64,000 nt of DNA, from NCBI RefSeq assembly GCF_029239295.1, contig NZ_JAQZBC010000010.1, positions 1 through 64,000 on the forward strand, written 5' to 3'. Of this stretch, positions 33,184 to 41,029 are shown in pieces. Origin of the DNA: Sphingomonas sp. (GTDB lineage Bacteria; Pseudomonadota; Alphaproteobacteria; Sphingomonadales; Sphingomonadaceae). Within the stretch, counting starts at the first letter, position 1. Each line of letters begins with the position of its first letter. The notes beneath the pieces are model-generated. The model searched no databases. It was not told where the DNA came from and was given only the letters and a program-made list of their open reading frames with translations. The position numbers and the translations under genes are program-made.

Positions 33184-34976
33184 CGTATGGCACTCCAGGG
33201 TTTACTGAGCAGGACGGCGCAATTGATCACGCCGACAAGCGAGTAGGTCTGGGGATAATTGCCCCACAGTTCGCCCGAAATGGGGTCGATATCCTCCGAC
33301 AACAGGCCGGCGGGGGTGCACCGCGCCAGCATCTCTTCAAACAATTCACGCGCATCAGCGTCACGCCCGGTGAAATGCAGCGCCTCGATCAGCCAAAAGG
33401 TGCAGACGTTGAAGGCGGTGTGCGGCAGGCCAAAATCATCCTCGGTGGCATAGCGCAACATGTACGATCCGCGGCGTAGGCCGCCCTCCACCGCCTCAAG
33501 CGTCGAGCGGAAGCGGGGGTCTTCCGGCGAGAGGAAGCGCAGGTCCAGCAACTGCAACAGGCTGGCGTCGAGGTCATCGCCACCGAACGTTGCGGACATG
33601 CGCTCGGTATCCGGGCGCCACGCGGCCTCCTCGATCCGTGTGCGCATCGTTTCCGCCCGCCGGCGCCAGAAGTCCGCGCGCTCGTCCAAGCCCAGCGCCG
33701 ACGCCGCATTGGCCAGGCGATCGCACGCGGCCCAGCACATCGCGGCTGAATAGGTGTGCACATGGCTTTTGGTACGCAGCTCCCACAGCCCTGCATCAGG
33801 CTGATCGTACTTCTGCCACGCGCGCTCGCCGATCGGCTCCAGCGCCTCGAAATCCTCGCGCCCGGCGACACGCAACAGGCGATGATCGAAGAAGGCCTGC
33901 GCATTGGACAGGACGATCTGACCATAGGCGTCGTGCTGGACCTGCTCATAGGCCAAATTGCCGACGCGGACGGGCCCCATTCCGCGATACCCGGAGAGTG
34001 ACGGCGCCTCCCACTCGATCAGCGTCGCCTCTCCACCAACGCCATAGAGCGGCTGGATATGACCGTCCTTCGCATTGTCGACGATGTTGCGGAGATATTC
34101 GAGATAGCTTTCGAGCACGTCGAGCGCGCCGAGCCGGTTGAGCGCCTGAACCGTGTAATAAGCGTCGCGAACCCAGCAGTACCGATAGTCCCAGTTGCGC
34201 TGCGAATCGGCGTGTTCGGGGATGGAGGTGGTCAGCGCGGCAACGATCGCACCCGTTTCCTCATGCTGGCACAGCTTCAGCGTGATGGCGGAGCGGATCA
34301 CCGCTTCCTGCCATTCATAGGGCGTGGCGAGGCCACGAACCCAGTGGCGCCATTCCTCGATCGTCCGCTCCAGCATGTTGTCGAGCGAGGAGTGAAGATC
34401 TTCGGCGAAGCTTTCGTCCGGGCCGAGGAAGAAATGAAGCGGACGCTCGACGCGGAACATGCGCTCGTCCTCGATCCAGCCGACCGGGGCGGTCGTCGAC
34501 AGCCGAAGCACGCTGTCATCAAGGAGATAGCGGATATGGTTCGATCCGCGTGTGGTCTGCGCGCGAGCGGCGCCCCACGTAACGGCTGGTCGCAACCGCA
34601 CGCGTACACGCGGACTGCCCGCCACCGGACGAACGATGCGCGCGAACGCAACGGGGCGGTAGCGCCGTCCGTTACGGGTAAAGCGCGGGCAGAAATCGAT
34701 CACTTCGATCGCATTGCCGCTCTCGTCCTCGTGTCGGGTGACGAGGATCGGGGTGTTGCGCAGATACGATTGGGTCGTCGTCCGGCAGCGATCGATATCG
34801 ATCTCCCAAAAGCCGAACGCATCGTCTCCCGCCTTGGGCTTGTCATCAAGCAGCGAGCAGAATGCCGGATCGCCGTCCACACGCGGGGTACATCCCCAGA
34901 CAAAGCGCCCGGCGCGGTCAACCAGCGCGGAAACTTGGCAATTGCCGATCGGCCACAAATCCATCGTTGCGGTCAT
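33180..34976 (-). CDS. Glycoside hydrolase family 15 protein (glucoamylase or trehalase type)
   Basis: A 598-aa cytoplasmic protein with an N-terminal beta-sandwich and a C-terminal (alpha/alpha)6 barrel. GH15 motifs: NWDYRYCWVRDAYYTVQAL, IQPLYGVGGEATLIEWEAPSLSGY with likely catalytic Glu, and LLSEDIDPISGELWGNYPQTYS carrying the second Glu. Family members of this bacterial type cleave alpha-glucans or trehalose. The start at 34976 overlaps the otsB stop (ATGA). A hydrolase between two biosynthetic genes suggests turnover control of trehalose; the substrate is inferred from context. Confidence 0.88.
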   Translation of the reverse strand: MTATMDLWPIGNCQVSALVDRAGRFVWGCTPRVDGDPAFCSLLDDKPKAGDDAFGFWEIDIDRCRTTTQSYLRNTPILVTRHEDESGNAIEVIDFCPRFTRNGRRYRPVAFARIVRPVAGSPRVRVRLRPAVTWGAARAQTTRGSNHIRYLLDDSVLRLSTTAPVGWIEDERMFRVERPLHFFLGPDESFAEDLHSSLDNMLERTIEEWRHWVRGLATPYEWQEAVIRSAITLKLCQHEETGAIVAALTTSIPEHADSQRNWDYRYCWVRDAYYTVQALNRLGALDVLESYLEYLRNIVDNAKDGHIQPLYGVGGEATLIEWEAPSLSGYRGMGPVRVGNLAYEQVQHDAYGQIVLSNAQAFFDHRLLRVAGREDFEALEPIGERAWQKYDQPDAGLWELRTKSHVHTYSAAMCWAACDRLANAASALGLDERADFWRRRAETMRTRIEEAAWRPDTERMSATFGGDDLDASLLQLLDLRFLSPEDPRFRSTLEAVEGGLRRGSYMLRYATEDDFGLPHTAFNVCTFWLIEALHFTGRDADARELFEEMLARCTPAGLLSEDIDPISGELWGNYPQTYSLVGVINCAVLLSKPWSAIR

Positions 34977-35788
34977 GCCGCCTTCTCCAACCAAGAGCGT
35001 ACGGCCGCCACGTCATTCAATCGAAACTGCGCCGCGGTGTCGCGCGGCGACCCGACCAGCACGCCAATCCCGCCGCGTTGCGCGACCAGCGCCAGACCGG
35101 CCTCGTCGGTGACATCGTCACCGGCAAACACCGGCGCATACCCGGCGAACGGCGCATGACGCAGCAGCGCATCGATCCCGGTGCCCTTGTCATGGCCTCC
35201 GATGCGCAGTTCGACCATCATCTTGCCGGTTTGCAGGACAAGCCCGTCGCGCCCGACATAGCGTTCCGCCAGCCGCTGCGCGGCCGCGCCATGCTCCGGT
35301 GACATGCGATAATGGACGGCCACGCCCAGCGATTTCACTTCGATCACAACCCCCTCTTCGCCCGCGAAAGCCGCGCAGAACGCCTGCTCCGCCTCGACCA
35401 GAGCGGGCGGACGATCGGGCGCGATGTTCTCACCCTCGAGCCGCAGTTCGGCACCATGGCTGCCGACCACCGCAATCCCGCGGCCAGCATCCCCCAGGAA
35501 GCCGTCGATCTGCGCCACCGATCTTCCACTGACTAAGGCGAAACGCCCGGCAAAAGTTCCAGCAAGCTGACGAAGAAGCGCGATCAGGGCTGAATCGACC
35601 ACGACCCCATCGGGTCGGTCGACCAGTTCGACCAGCGTGCCATCGAAATCCAAGAGAAGACAGTGGCCGGTCGCGCGGAGGGGCGGCGGCGGCGGAAGCG
35701 GAGCGACGGTCGGCATGGCGGCCGCTCTAGCGTGCACAACCCCGTTCGTCAGCGCCCGATGCTGGCGCCACGCCGCCAAGTCTGTCAT
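34973..35788 (-). CDS. otsB: Trehalose-6-phosphate phosphatase
   Basis: HAD-superfamily phosphatase, 271 aa, that converts trehalose-6-phosphate to trehalose. Motif I is LLLDFDGTLVELVDRP (nucleophile Asp), motif II is ALVSGRS, and motif IV is FAGDDVTDEAG. First gene of the trehalose operon. The N-terminal 24 residues before MPTVAPL are atypical, and the start may be at 35716. The divergent VWA gene begins 41 bp away. Confidence 0.93.
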   Translation of the reverse strand: MTDLAAWRQHRALTNGVVHARAAAMPTVAPLPPPPPLRATGHCLLLDFDGTLVELVDRPDGVVVDSALIALLRQLAGTFAGRFALVSGRSVAQIDGFLGDAGRGIAVVGSHGAELRLEGENIAPDRPPALVEAEQAFCAAFAGEEGVVIEVKSLGVAVHYRMSPEHGAAAQRLAERYVGRDGLVLQTGKMMVELRIGGHDKGTGIDALLRHAPFAGYAPVFAGDDVTDEAGLALVAQRGGIGVLVGSPRDTAAQFRLNDVAAVRSWLEKAA

Positions 35789-35829
35789 CAGCGTTCGAAA
35801 GAGCAGATAAACGATGGGGCGGATGACCG

Positions 35830-37008
35830 ATGTTCCTCAACTTCCTCGATGAGTTGCGCGTCGCGGGGATACCGGCGAGCCTGAAGGAGCACCTGCTCCT
35901 GCTGGAAGCGCTCGACGCAGAGGTGATTGATCGTACCCCGGAGGATTTCTACTATCTCTCCCGCTCGGTGTACGTGAAGGACGAAGGCCTACTCGACAAG
36001 TTCGACCAGGTGTTCGCCAAGGTCTTCAAGGGCATCGAAAACAGCTTCATCCAGGAAGGCGCGCAGATTCCGGAAGATTGGCTGAAGGCCGTCTCCGAAA
36101 AATTCCTGACGCCGGAGGAAATGGAAGCGATCAAGTCGCTCGGCTCCTGGGAAGAGATCATGGAGACGCTGAAGAAGCGTCTGGAGGAGCAGCAGAAGCG
36201 CCATCAAGGCGGCAACAAGTGGGTCGGGACCGGCGGCACCAGCCCGTTTGGTAATTCCGGCTACAACCCAGAGGGCGTCCGTGTCGGCGGCGAATCCAAG
36301 CAGAAGCGCGCGCTGAAGGTCTGGGATCAACGCGAGTTCAAGAACCTCGACAACACCAAGGAACTCGGCACCCGCAACATCAAGATCGCGCTACGCAGGT
36401 TGCGCAAGTTCGCGCGCGAAGGAGCGCAGGACGAGCTCGACATCGACGGCACGATCGATGGCACCGCGCGGCAGGGATGGCTCGACATCCGCATGCGCGC
36501 CGAGCGGCGCAATGCGGTGAAGCTGCTGCTGTTCCTGGACGTGGGTGGATCGATGGATCCGTTCGTAAAGCTGTGCGAGGAACTGTTCTCCGCCGCCACC
36601 AGCGAGTTCAAGAACCTGGAGTTCTTCTACTTCCACAACTGTCCGTACGAAGGCGTGTGGAAGGACAACAAGCGCCGCTTCTCCGAGCGGACGCCAATGT
36701 GGGACGTGCTTCACAAATTCCCGCACGATTATAAGCTGGTCTTCGTCGGCGATGCGTCGATGAGCCCCTACGAGATCACCCATCCCGGCGGCTCCGTTGA
36801 ACATTTCAACGAGGAATCGGGCGCGGTGTGGATGCAGCGCCTGACCACCACCTATCCCGCCGCCGTCTGGCTGAACCCGATCGCCCAGGCGCAATGGGGC
36901 TATTCACAGTCGGTGAAGGTCATTCGTGAGTTAATGAATGACCGAATGTACCCGCTGACGCTGACCGGCCTTGACGACGCCATGCGCGAGCTGACACGTA
37001 AGCGATAA
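35830..37008 (+). CDS. CoxE-like VWA-domain protein
   Basis: A 392-aa soluble protein of the family with a von Willebrand A-type domain related to CoxE, which usually partners with a MoxR-type AAA+ ATPase to insert metal centres or remodel complexes. The C-terminal half carries the metal-site region LLLFLDVGGSMDPFVKLCEE (DxGGS in place of the canonical DxSxS) and FYFHNCPYEGVWKDNK. No MoxR gene lies beside it here. The middle 60 residues (about 120-180) are Gly/Lys-rich and probably flexible. Confidence 0.82.
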   Translation: MFLNFLDELRVAGIPASLKEHLLLLEALDAEVIDRTPEDFYYLSRSVYVKDEGLLDKFDQVFAKVFKGIENSFIQEGAQIPEDWLKAVSEKFLTPEEMEAIKSLGSWEEIMETLKKRLEEQQKRHQGGNKWVGTGGTSPFGNSGYNPEGVRVGGESKQKRALKVWDQREFKNLDNTKELGTRNIKIALRRLRKFAREGAQDELDIDGTIDGTARQGWLDIRMRAERRNAVKLLLFLDVGGSMDPFVKLCEELFSAATSEFKNLEFFYFHNCPYEGVWKDNKRRFSERTPMWDVLHKFPHDYKLVFVGDASMSPYEITHPGGSVEHFNEESGAVWMQRLTTTYPAAVWLNPIAQAQWGYSQSVKVIRELMNDRMYPLTLTGLDDAMRELTRKR

Positions 37009-37013
37009 CGAGC

Positions 37014-37038
37014 CCGCCCCCGGGGTGGCCGGGGGCGG
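37014..37038. terminator. GC-rich hairpin between convergent genes
   Basis: CCGCCCCCGG and CCGGGGGCGG form a perfect 10-bp stem with a 5-base loop, six bases after the VWA gene stop and 15 before the RNase T2 stop. No T tract; a terminator-like 3' structure shared by both genes. Confidence 0.45.
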
Positions 37039-37052
37039 ACGCGATCAGATGG

Positions 37053-37763
37053 TCAGCGGCGGCCGGTCCAGATCCGGACGCGGGCATTGGGCTTCACGCC
37101 GCCCTGATGGGCGGGGCACCGCGCGTAACGAAACTTCTTGTCCATGCAGATCCACACCTCGTTCAGCCAACCCTGCCGATCGGTGGTGATCTTCATCATG
37201 TCCGCACGCATTCCGGGATTCACCCGCGCGATTGCCGTGGCGAGCTTGCCTGCGGTCAGGCTCTGCCGCGAAAGCGCGGCCATGTTGGGATATCGCAGCT
37301 CACGGTACAGCGACGTTGCCTTGCCGAAATAGCTGTCCGGGCTTTCGCCCGGCATGCAGGTGCCGTGCTTCGCCCATTCATGCTGCAGCAGCTGGGCGGA
37401 GGGCGTTGCGCAGAGATTGGCACGCACCGTTCTCTCCGAAATCAGCGGCGTCGCCTTGCAATATTGCGGCCACTCCTTGCCGATCCCGTCGGGCCACAAG
37501 CCATGGAGAACGAAGCCGAAGCGGTTACCCGAGCCGCACTGGAAGCTGGAGCGCGCCGCGCGTTCGGGCGTGCGGCAATGCTGCGGCGACCAGCTGATCG
37601 CCAGCGTGTAATGGCCGATCGGGAGCAGCCGCCGCGGCTCGCTATCGCTCGGCAGGTCCGGGCGCACGCGCAGGTCCGCGCCCGCGGGAACGGAGCATTG
37701 ATATGCCTGAGCAGCGGCCACGCCGGGCATCATCGCCAATGCCAGAGCCAAGCCACGGATCAT
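37053..37763 (-). CDS. Periplasmic ribonuclease T2
   Basis: A 236-aa secreted RNase with signal peptide MIRGLALALAMMPGVAAAQ. Both catalytic segments of the T2 family are intact: CAS-1 FVLHGLWPDG (His) and CAS-2 LLQHEWAKHGTCM (Glu, His), and paired cysteines are present for disulfides. T2 enzymes cleave RNA without metal via 2',3'-cyclic phosphates and are uncommon in bacteria relative to RNase I. The start overlaps the stop of the upstream membrane protein gene by four bases. Confidence 0.9.
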   Translation of the reverse strand: MIRGLALALAMMPGVAAAQAYQCSVPAGADLRVRPDLPSDSEPRRLLPIGHYTLAISWSPQHCRTPERAARSSFQCGSGNRFGFVLHGLWPDGIGKEWPQYCKATPLISERTVRANLCATPSAQLLQHEWAKHGTCMPGESPDSYFGKATSLYRELRYPNMAALSRQSLTAGKLATAIARVNPGMRADMMKITTDRQGWLNEVWICMDKKFRYARCPAHQGGVKPNARVRIWTGRR

Positions 37764-38200
37764 TCGGTAAACTCCTGTTCTTCAACGGCATGTTCGCCGA
37801 ACCATTCGCGGGCGTCAGGGCGAAAGAGATAGGCCGCGGACACGATGTACAGCACGCCCGACACGATCCCGGTGAGCGCTGAGGCGATCGACGGCGTCGC
37901 GCCAACGATCACTGCGACAAGCCCGAAGAGCAGGATAGCGAACGCGATCGCCGCCAGAACGACGACAAACCATTTGGCGGCAAGGCTCGGCTGACGCGCG
38001 GTGAAAAACCAAAGCAGCAGGCGAAGCGCGATGTTGAAGATGACGGATGCGGGCAGGATCCAGCCCATCTCCGCCAGCGCGGGATTAGTCGCAAAACTGG
38101 CAACGCGCTGCGGCCAATCCAGCATCGTGCTCAACAGGCCGAGCGCAAGCGCTGCGAAATACAGGCGCTCATAGCGGCTGATCGACAGGGGACGGATCAT
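37760..38200 (-). CDS. Four-helix membrane protein upstream of RNase T2
   Basis: A 146-aa protein with four hydrophobic segments (about residues 13-30, 47-66, 75-97 and 105-128) and an acidic C terminus (FGEHAVEEQEFTE). No family recognised. It follows nadC by 12 bp and is coupled to the RNase T2 gene by an ATGA overlap, which suggests linked translation and perhaps linked function. Confidence 0.7.
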   Translation of the reverse strand: MIRPLSISRYERLYFAALALGLLSTMLDWPQRVASFATNPALAEMGWILPASVIFNIALRLLLWFFTARQPSLAAKWFVVVLAAIAFAILLFGLVAVIVGATPSIASALTGIVSGVLYIVSAAYLFRPDAREWFGEHAVEEQEFTE

Positions 38201-38212
38201 CTGCAGCGTTCC

Positions 38213-39049
38213 TCAGGCCAGCGCGAAATCGAGGCCGATGTCGGCCGCCGGCGCAGACTGAGTAAGACGTCCGACGCTGACAAAGGTGACCCCGGTTTCG
38301 GCGATCGCACGGATCGTCTGCAGCGTGACTCCGCCCGACGCTTCGGTCGGAACGCGGCCCCCGACCAAGGTCACCGCACCCCGCAGGATGGCGGGCGGCA
38401 TATTGTCGAGCAGCAGCCGCGTGGCCCCGGCGGCAAGCGCCGGTTCGATCTGTTCGACCCGGTCGACCTCCACAATGATGTCGGCGACGCCGGCGTCGCG
38501 CGCGCGACGCACGGCCTCTTCAACGCTGCCGGCCACCGCAATGTGGTTATCCTTGATCATCGCCGCATCCCACAGGCCCATGCGATGGTTCTGCGCACCG
38601 CCCATGCGCGTGGCGTATTTCTCCAGGAGGCGAAGGCCCGGGATCGTCTTTCGCGTATCCAGAAGGATGGCGCCGGTACCGCGGATCTGATCGACATATT
38701 GCGCGGACAGCGTTGCGATGCCGGACAGGTGCTGAACCGTGTTCAGCGCCGACCGCTCTGCCGTCAGCAGCGCGCGGGCCAGGCCGGCGATACGCATGAT
38801 CGGCGTACCGGCGGGCACCTGCGCCCCATCGCTGACCAGCATTTCGATGCTTGCGTCCGGATCGAGACGCTTGAAGAAGGCTGCGGCGATCGGAAGCCCC
38901 GCGACAGCGATCGCGTCCCTTGTGGCCATCACGCCGTCGAAGCGCGCGTCGGCCGGGATCACCGCTTCCGACGTGACGTCGTGGCCGACTCCCAGATCCT
39001 CCGCCAGCGTCGCAGTAACGAAGGCGTCGGTATCAAAACCCTCGATCAC
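38213..39049 (-). CDS. nadC: Nicotinate-nucleotide diphosphorylase (quinolinate phosphoribosyltransferase)
   Basis: Decarboxylating QPRTase of NAD synthesis, 278 aa from a GTG start. GAGGAAG lies seven bases before that GTG, and the GTGA overlaps the preceding gene's stop. Motifs: TLAEDLGVGHDVTSEAVIP near the N terminus, ERSALNTVQHLSGIATLSA, LDTRKTIPGLRLLEKYA and GVTFVSVGRLTQSAPAADIGLDF at the end. The longer frame to 39184 adds an Arg-rich non-native stretch. nadA and nadB are not in the window. Confidence 0.94.
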   Translation of the reverse strand: MIEGFDTDAFVTATLAEDLGVGHDVTSEAVIPADARFDGVMATRDAIAVAGLPIAAAFFKRLDPDASIEMLVSDGAQVPAGTPIMRIAGLARALLTAERSALNTVQHLSGIATLSAQYVDQIRGTGAILLDTRKTIPGLRLLEKYATRMGGAQNHRMGLWDAAMIKDNHIAVAGSVEEAVRRARDAGVADIIVEVDRVEQIEPALAAGATRLLLDNMPPAILRGAVTLVGGRVPTEASGGVTLQTIRAIAETGVTFVSVGRLTQSAPAADIGLDFALA

Positions 39050-39540
39050 GGCAGCACTTCCTCTTGTCCGACGCCCCATAGGCGGCTGATTTCCACGAAG
39101 CCCGCCTGCCCGCGTACGTCGAGCCGGCACCAGCCGCGCGCGCACTGGCTGATGCGGCCCACCACGCCTGGCTCGGCGCGCCACAGGATGCGGGCGCCAT
39201 AGGCGGGCTTGTCACGCAATTCGGCGACCGAACCCTGCACGATCGCAGTGCGGGTGCTGCTGACGAGCGATCCCAGCATCCACCCCTGCGTGCCGCCGGG
39301 GTCCTCCACCTTGCGCCATTCCTTGAAGATATCGACGACGCGCACCGGCAGATCGGGACGGACATAGAGCCAGGTGGCCGGATAGCTGCGCCCAGGACCG
39401 GAGCGCATCCGGGCCTTTCCGGCCCCGATCGAGGCGAAATAGGGTGGTTTCGGCCTGTCCTTGGCCTGCGCGGCAACATCATTGGCCATCAGCCCGAACA
39501 GCGCGGCAAGCGCCACCCATCCCGCCGTCCATCGCCGCAT
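39046..39540 (-). CDS. Secreted SH3-domain protein
   Basis: A 164-aa protein with signal peptide (MRRWTAGWVALAALFGLMANDVAAQ) and a bacterial SH3-type region: KARMRSGPGRSYPATWLYVRPDLPVRVV, then WRKVEDPGGTQGWMLGSLVS and a second repeat CARGWCRLDVRGQAGFVE. Such domains bind cell wall or partner proteins. The long frame to 40197 is antisense to the dehydrogenase gene and rejected. AGGGG lies 8 bases before the chosen ATG. First gene of a block with nadC. Confidence 0.82.
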   Translation of the reverse strand: MRRWTAGWVALAALFGLMANDVAAQAKDRPKPPYFASIGAGKARMRSGPGRSYPATWLYVRPDLPVRVVDIFKEWRKVEDPGGTQGWMLGSLVSSTRTAIVQGSVAELRDKPAYGARILWRAEPGVVGRISQCARGWCRLDVRGQAGFVEISRLWGVGQEEVLP

Positions 39541-39639
39541 CGATACACCCCTGTCGACCAAGCCGCCCCTGTAGCGCCCGCACGCCTGCCGCATCAACCG
39601 ATCGTTGACGCCCGCCGTGCGCTTCGCCAATCCATTGCC

Positions 39640-40638
39640 ATGGTCGATACTCGCCGCTGCGCCAATCCCCGGGTGATCGTTACCCGCGAATTGCCCGACA
39701 TCACCATGGACCGGCTGGAAGCCCTGTTCGACACCGTCAACAATCGCGGTGATCAGGCGATGACGCGCGAACAGCTGGCCGCCGCTATGGCCGATTGTGA
39801 CGTGCTGGTGCCGACAGTGGTGGACACGATCGACGCGGCGCTGATCGAAGGCGCGGGAGAGCGGCTGAAGCTGATCGCGAACTTCGGCGCTGGCGTGAAC
39901 CATATCGATCTGAAGGCCGCCCGCCGCCGCGGCATCATCGTCACCAACACGCCCGGCGTTCTCACCGAAGACACCGCCGACATGACGATGGCGCTGATCG
40001 TCTCCGTGCCCCGGCGGCTCGCGGAGGGCGAGAAACTTGTGCGGTCGGGCGAGTGGAAGGGCTGGAGCCCGGGCGGAATGCTGGGCCATCGCATCGGCGG
40101 CAAGGCGCTGGGCATCGTCGGCATGGGGCGGATTGGCCAGGCGGTCGCGCGCCGTGCGCGCGCGTTCGGCCTGTCGATCCATTACCACAACCGTCACCGG
40201 TTACCGAAGGTGGTCGAGGCCGAGTTGCAGGCGCAATGGCACCCGAACCTGGACGAGATGCTGTCCAACATCGACATTCTGACGATCCACACGCCGCGCA
40301 ACGCCGATAGCGAGAATCTGATCAGTGCTGACCGGATCGCGCTGCTCCGCCCGCACGTCTATCTGATCAACGCCAGCCGCGGCGGGATCGTCGATGAGGA
40401 TGCGATGATCGATGCGCTGGAGGCGGGGCGACTGGCCGGCGCGGGGCTGGACGTGTGGAAGCATGAACCGACGATCGACCCCCGGCTGCTTGCCCTCCCC
40501 AATGTCGTGATGACCCCGCACATGGGATCGGCGACCTTCGAAGGTCGGCTCGCCACCGGCGAAAAGGTGATGGCGAACATCCGCATGTGGGCCGATGGTC
40601 ATCGACCGCCAGACCAGGTGCTGGAAGGCTGGGTCTAA
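39640..40638 (+). CDS. D-2-hydroxyacid dehydrogenase (glyoxylate/hydroxypyruvate reductase type)
   Basis: NAD(P)-dependent oxidoreductase, 332 aa. Rossmann motif GIVGMGRIGQAVARRARAFG (about residue 155), catalytic Arg in NASRGGIVDEDAMI, the Glu in GAGLDVWKHEP and His in MTPHMGSATFEGRLATG (about residue 290) are all present. The best-matched activities are glyoxylate, hydroxypyruvate or formate-type substrates; sequence alone does not decide. Divergent from the SH3 gene. Confidence 0.88.
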   Translation: MVDTRRCANPRVIVTRELPDITMDRLEALFDTVNNRGDQAMTREQLAAAMADCDVLVPTVVDTIDAALIEGAGERLKLIANFGAGVNHIDLKAARRRGIIVTNTPGVLTEDTADMTMALIVSVPRRLAEGEKLVRSGEWKGWSPGGMLGHRIGGKALGIVGMGRIGQAVARRARAFGLSIHYHNRHRLPKVVEAELQAQWHPNLDEMLSNIDILTIHTPRNADSENLISADRIALLRPHVYLINASRGGIVDEDAMIDALEAGRLAGAGLDVWKHEPTIDPRLLALPNVVMTPHMGSATFEGRLATGEKVMANIRMWADGHRPPDQVLEGWV

Positions 40639-40652
40639 AATCCCGCAATGTA

Positions 40653-40681
40653 AGGTTGCGTGTCTTTCCGGAACGCAACCT
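40653..40681. promoter_or_regulatory. Perfect 9-bp inverted repeat upstream of lipoprotein gene
   Basis: AGGTTGCGT and ACGCAACCT around an 11-base loop, 15 bases after the dehydrogenase stop. No T tract follows, so it may be a weak terminator or an operator for the lipoprotein gene. GGAAC at 40670-40674 sits within its loop and right arm. Confidence 0.4.
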
Positions 40682-40727
40682 ATGTTAGCCGCATTATCCG
40701 GTCGTTCAAACGATCGGAGAGAATGTG

Positions 40728-40919
40728 ATGAAGAAGACGTTTCTTCTGCTGATGCTTGGCGCCACCGCGATCAGCACGTCGGCCTGTTCGACGCTGCGCG
40801 GTGCAGCGATCGGCGGCGCTGGCGGCGCAGGTGTCGCGGCAGCGACGGGCGGCAGCGTGGAGAAGGGTGCGGCCGTCGGCGGCGCGGCCGGTGCCGTGGT
40901 CGGCACGATCGATAATTGA
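40728..40919 (+). CDS. Small glycine-zipper lipoprotein
   Basis: A 63-aa protein with a GGAGAG ribosome site. The signal peptide ends in lipobox ISTSAC (Cys20), followed by CSTLRGAAIGGAGGAGVAAA and further GxxxG-type runs (about residues 28-60), typical of small glycine-zipper outer-membrane lipoproteins. An inverted repeat (AGGTTGCGT with ACGCAACCT at 40653-40681) precedes it. A GGAAC-N17-CATT box at 40670-40695 is a weak EcfG-like candidate. Confidence 0.72.
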   Translation: MKKTFLLLMLGATAISTSACSTLRGAAIGGAGGAGVAAATGGSVEKGAAVGGAAGAVVGTIDN

Positions 40920-41029
40920 TCCGCTGCGGCTGATCAGCGAACCTGCCACCATCCCCGTCGGGCCGCGTTCGGCGGCGCGACGAGGATGGATGGCGGGCGC
41001 CCGTGCGGGCAGACCATTCCTGAAGCGGA

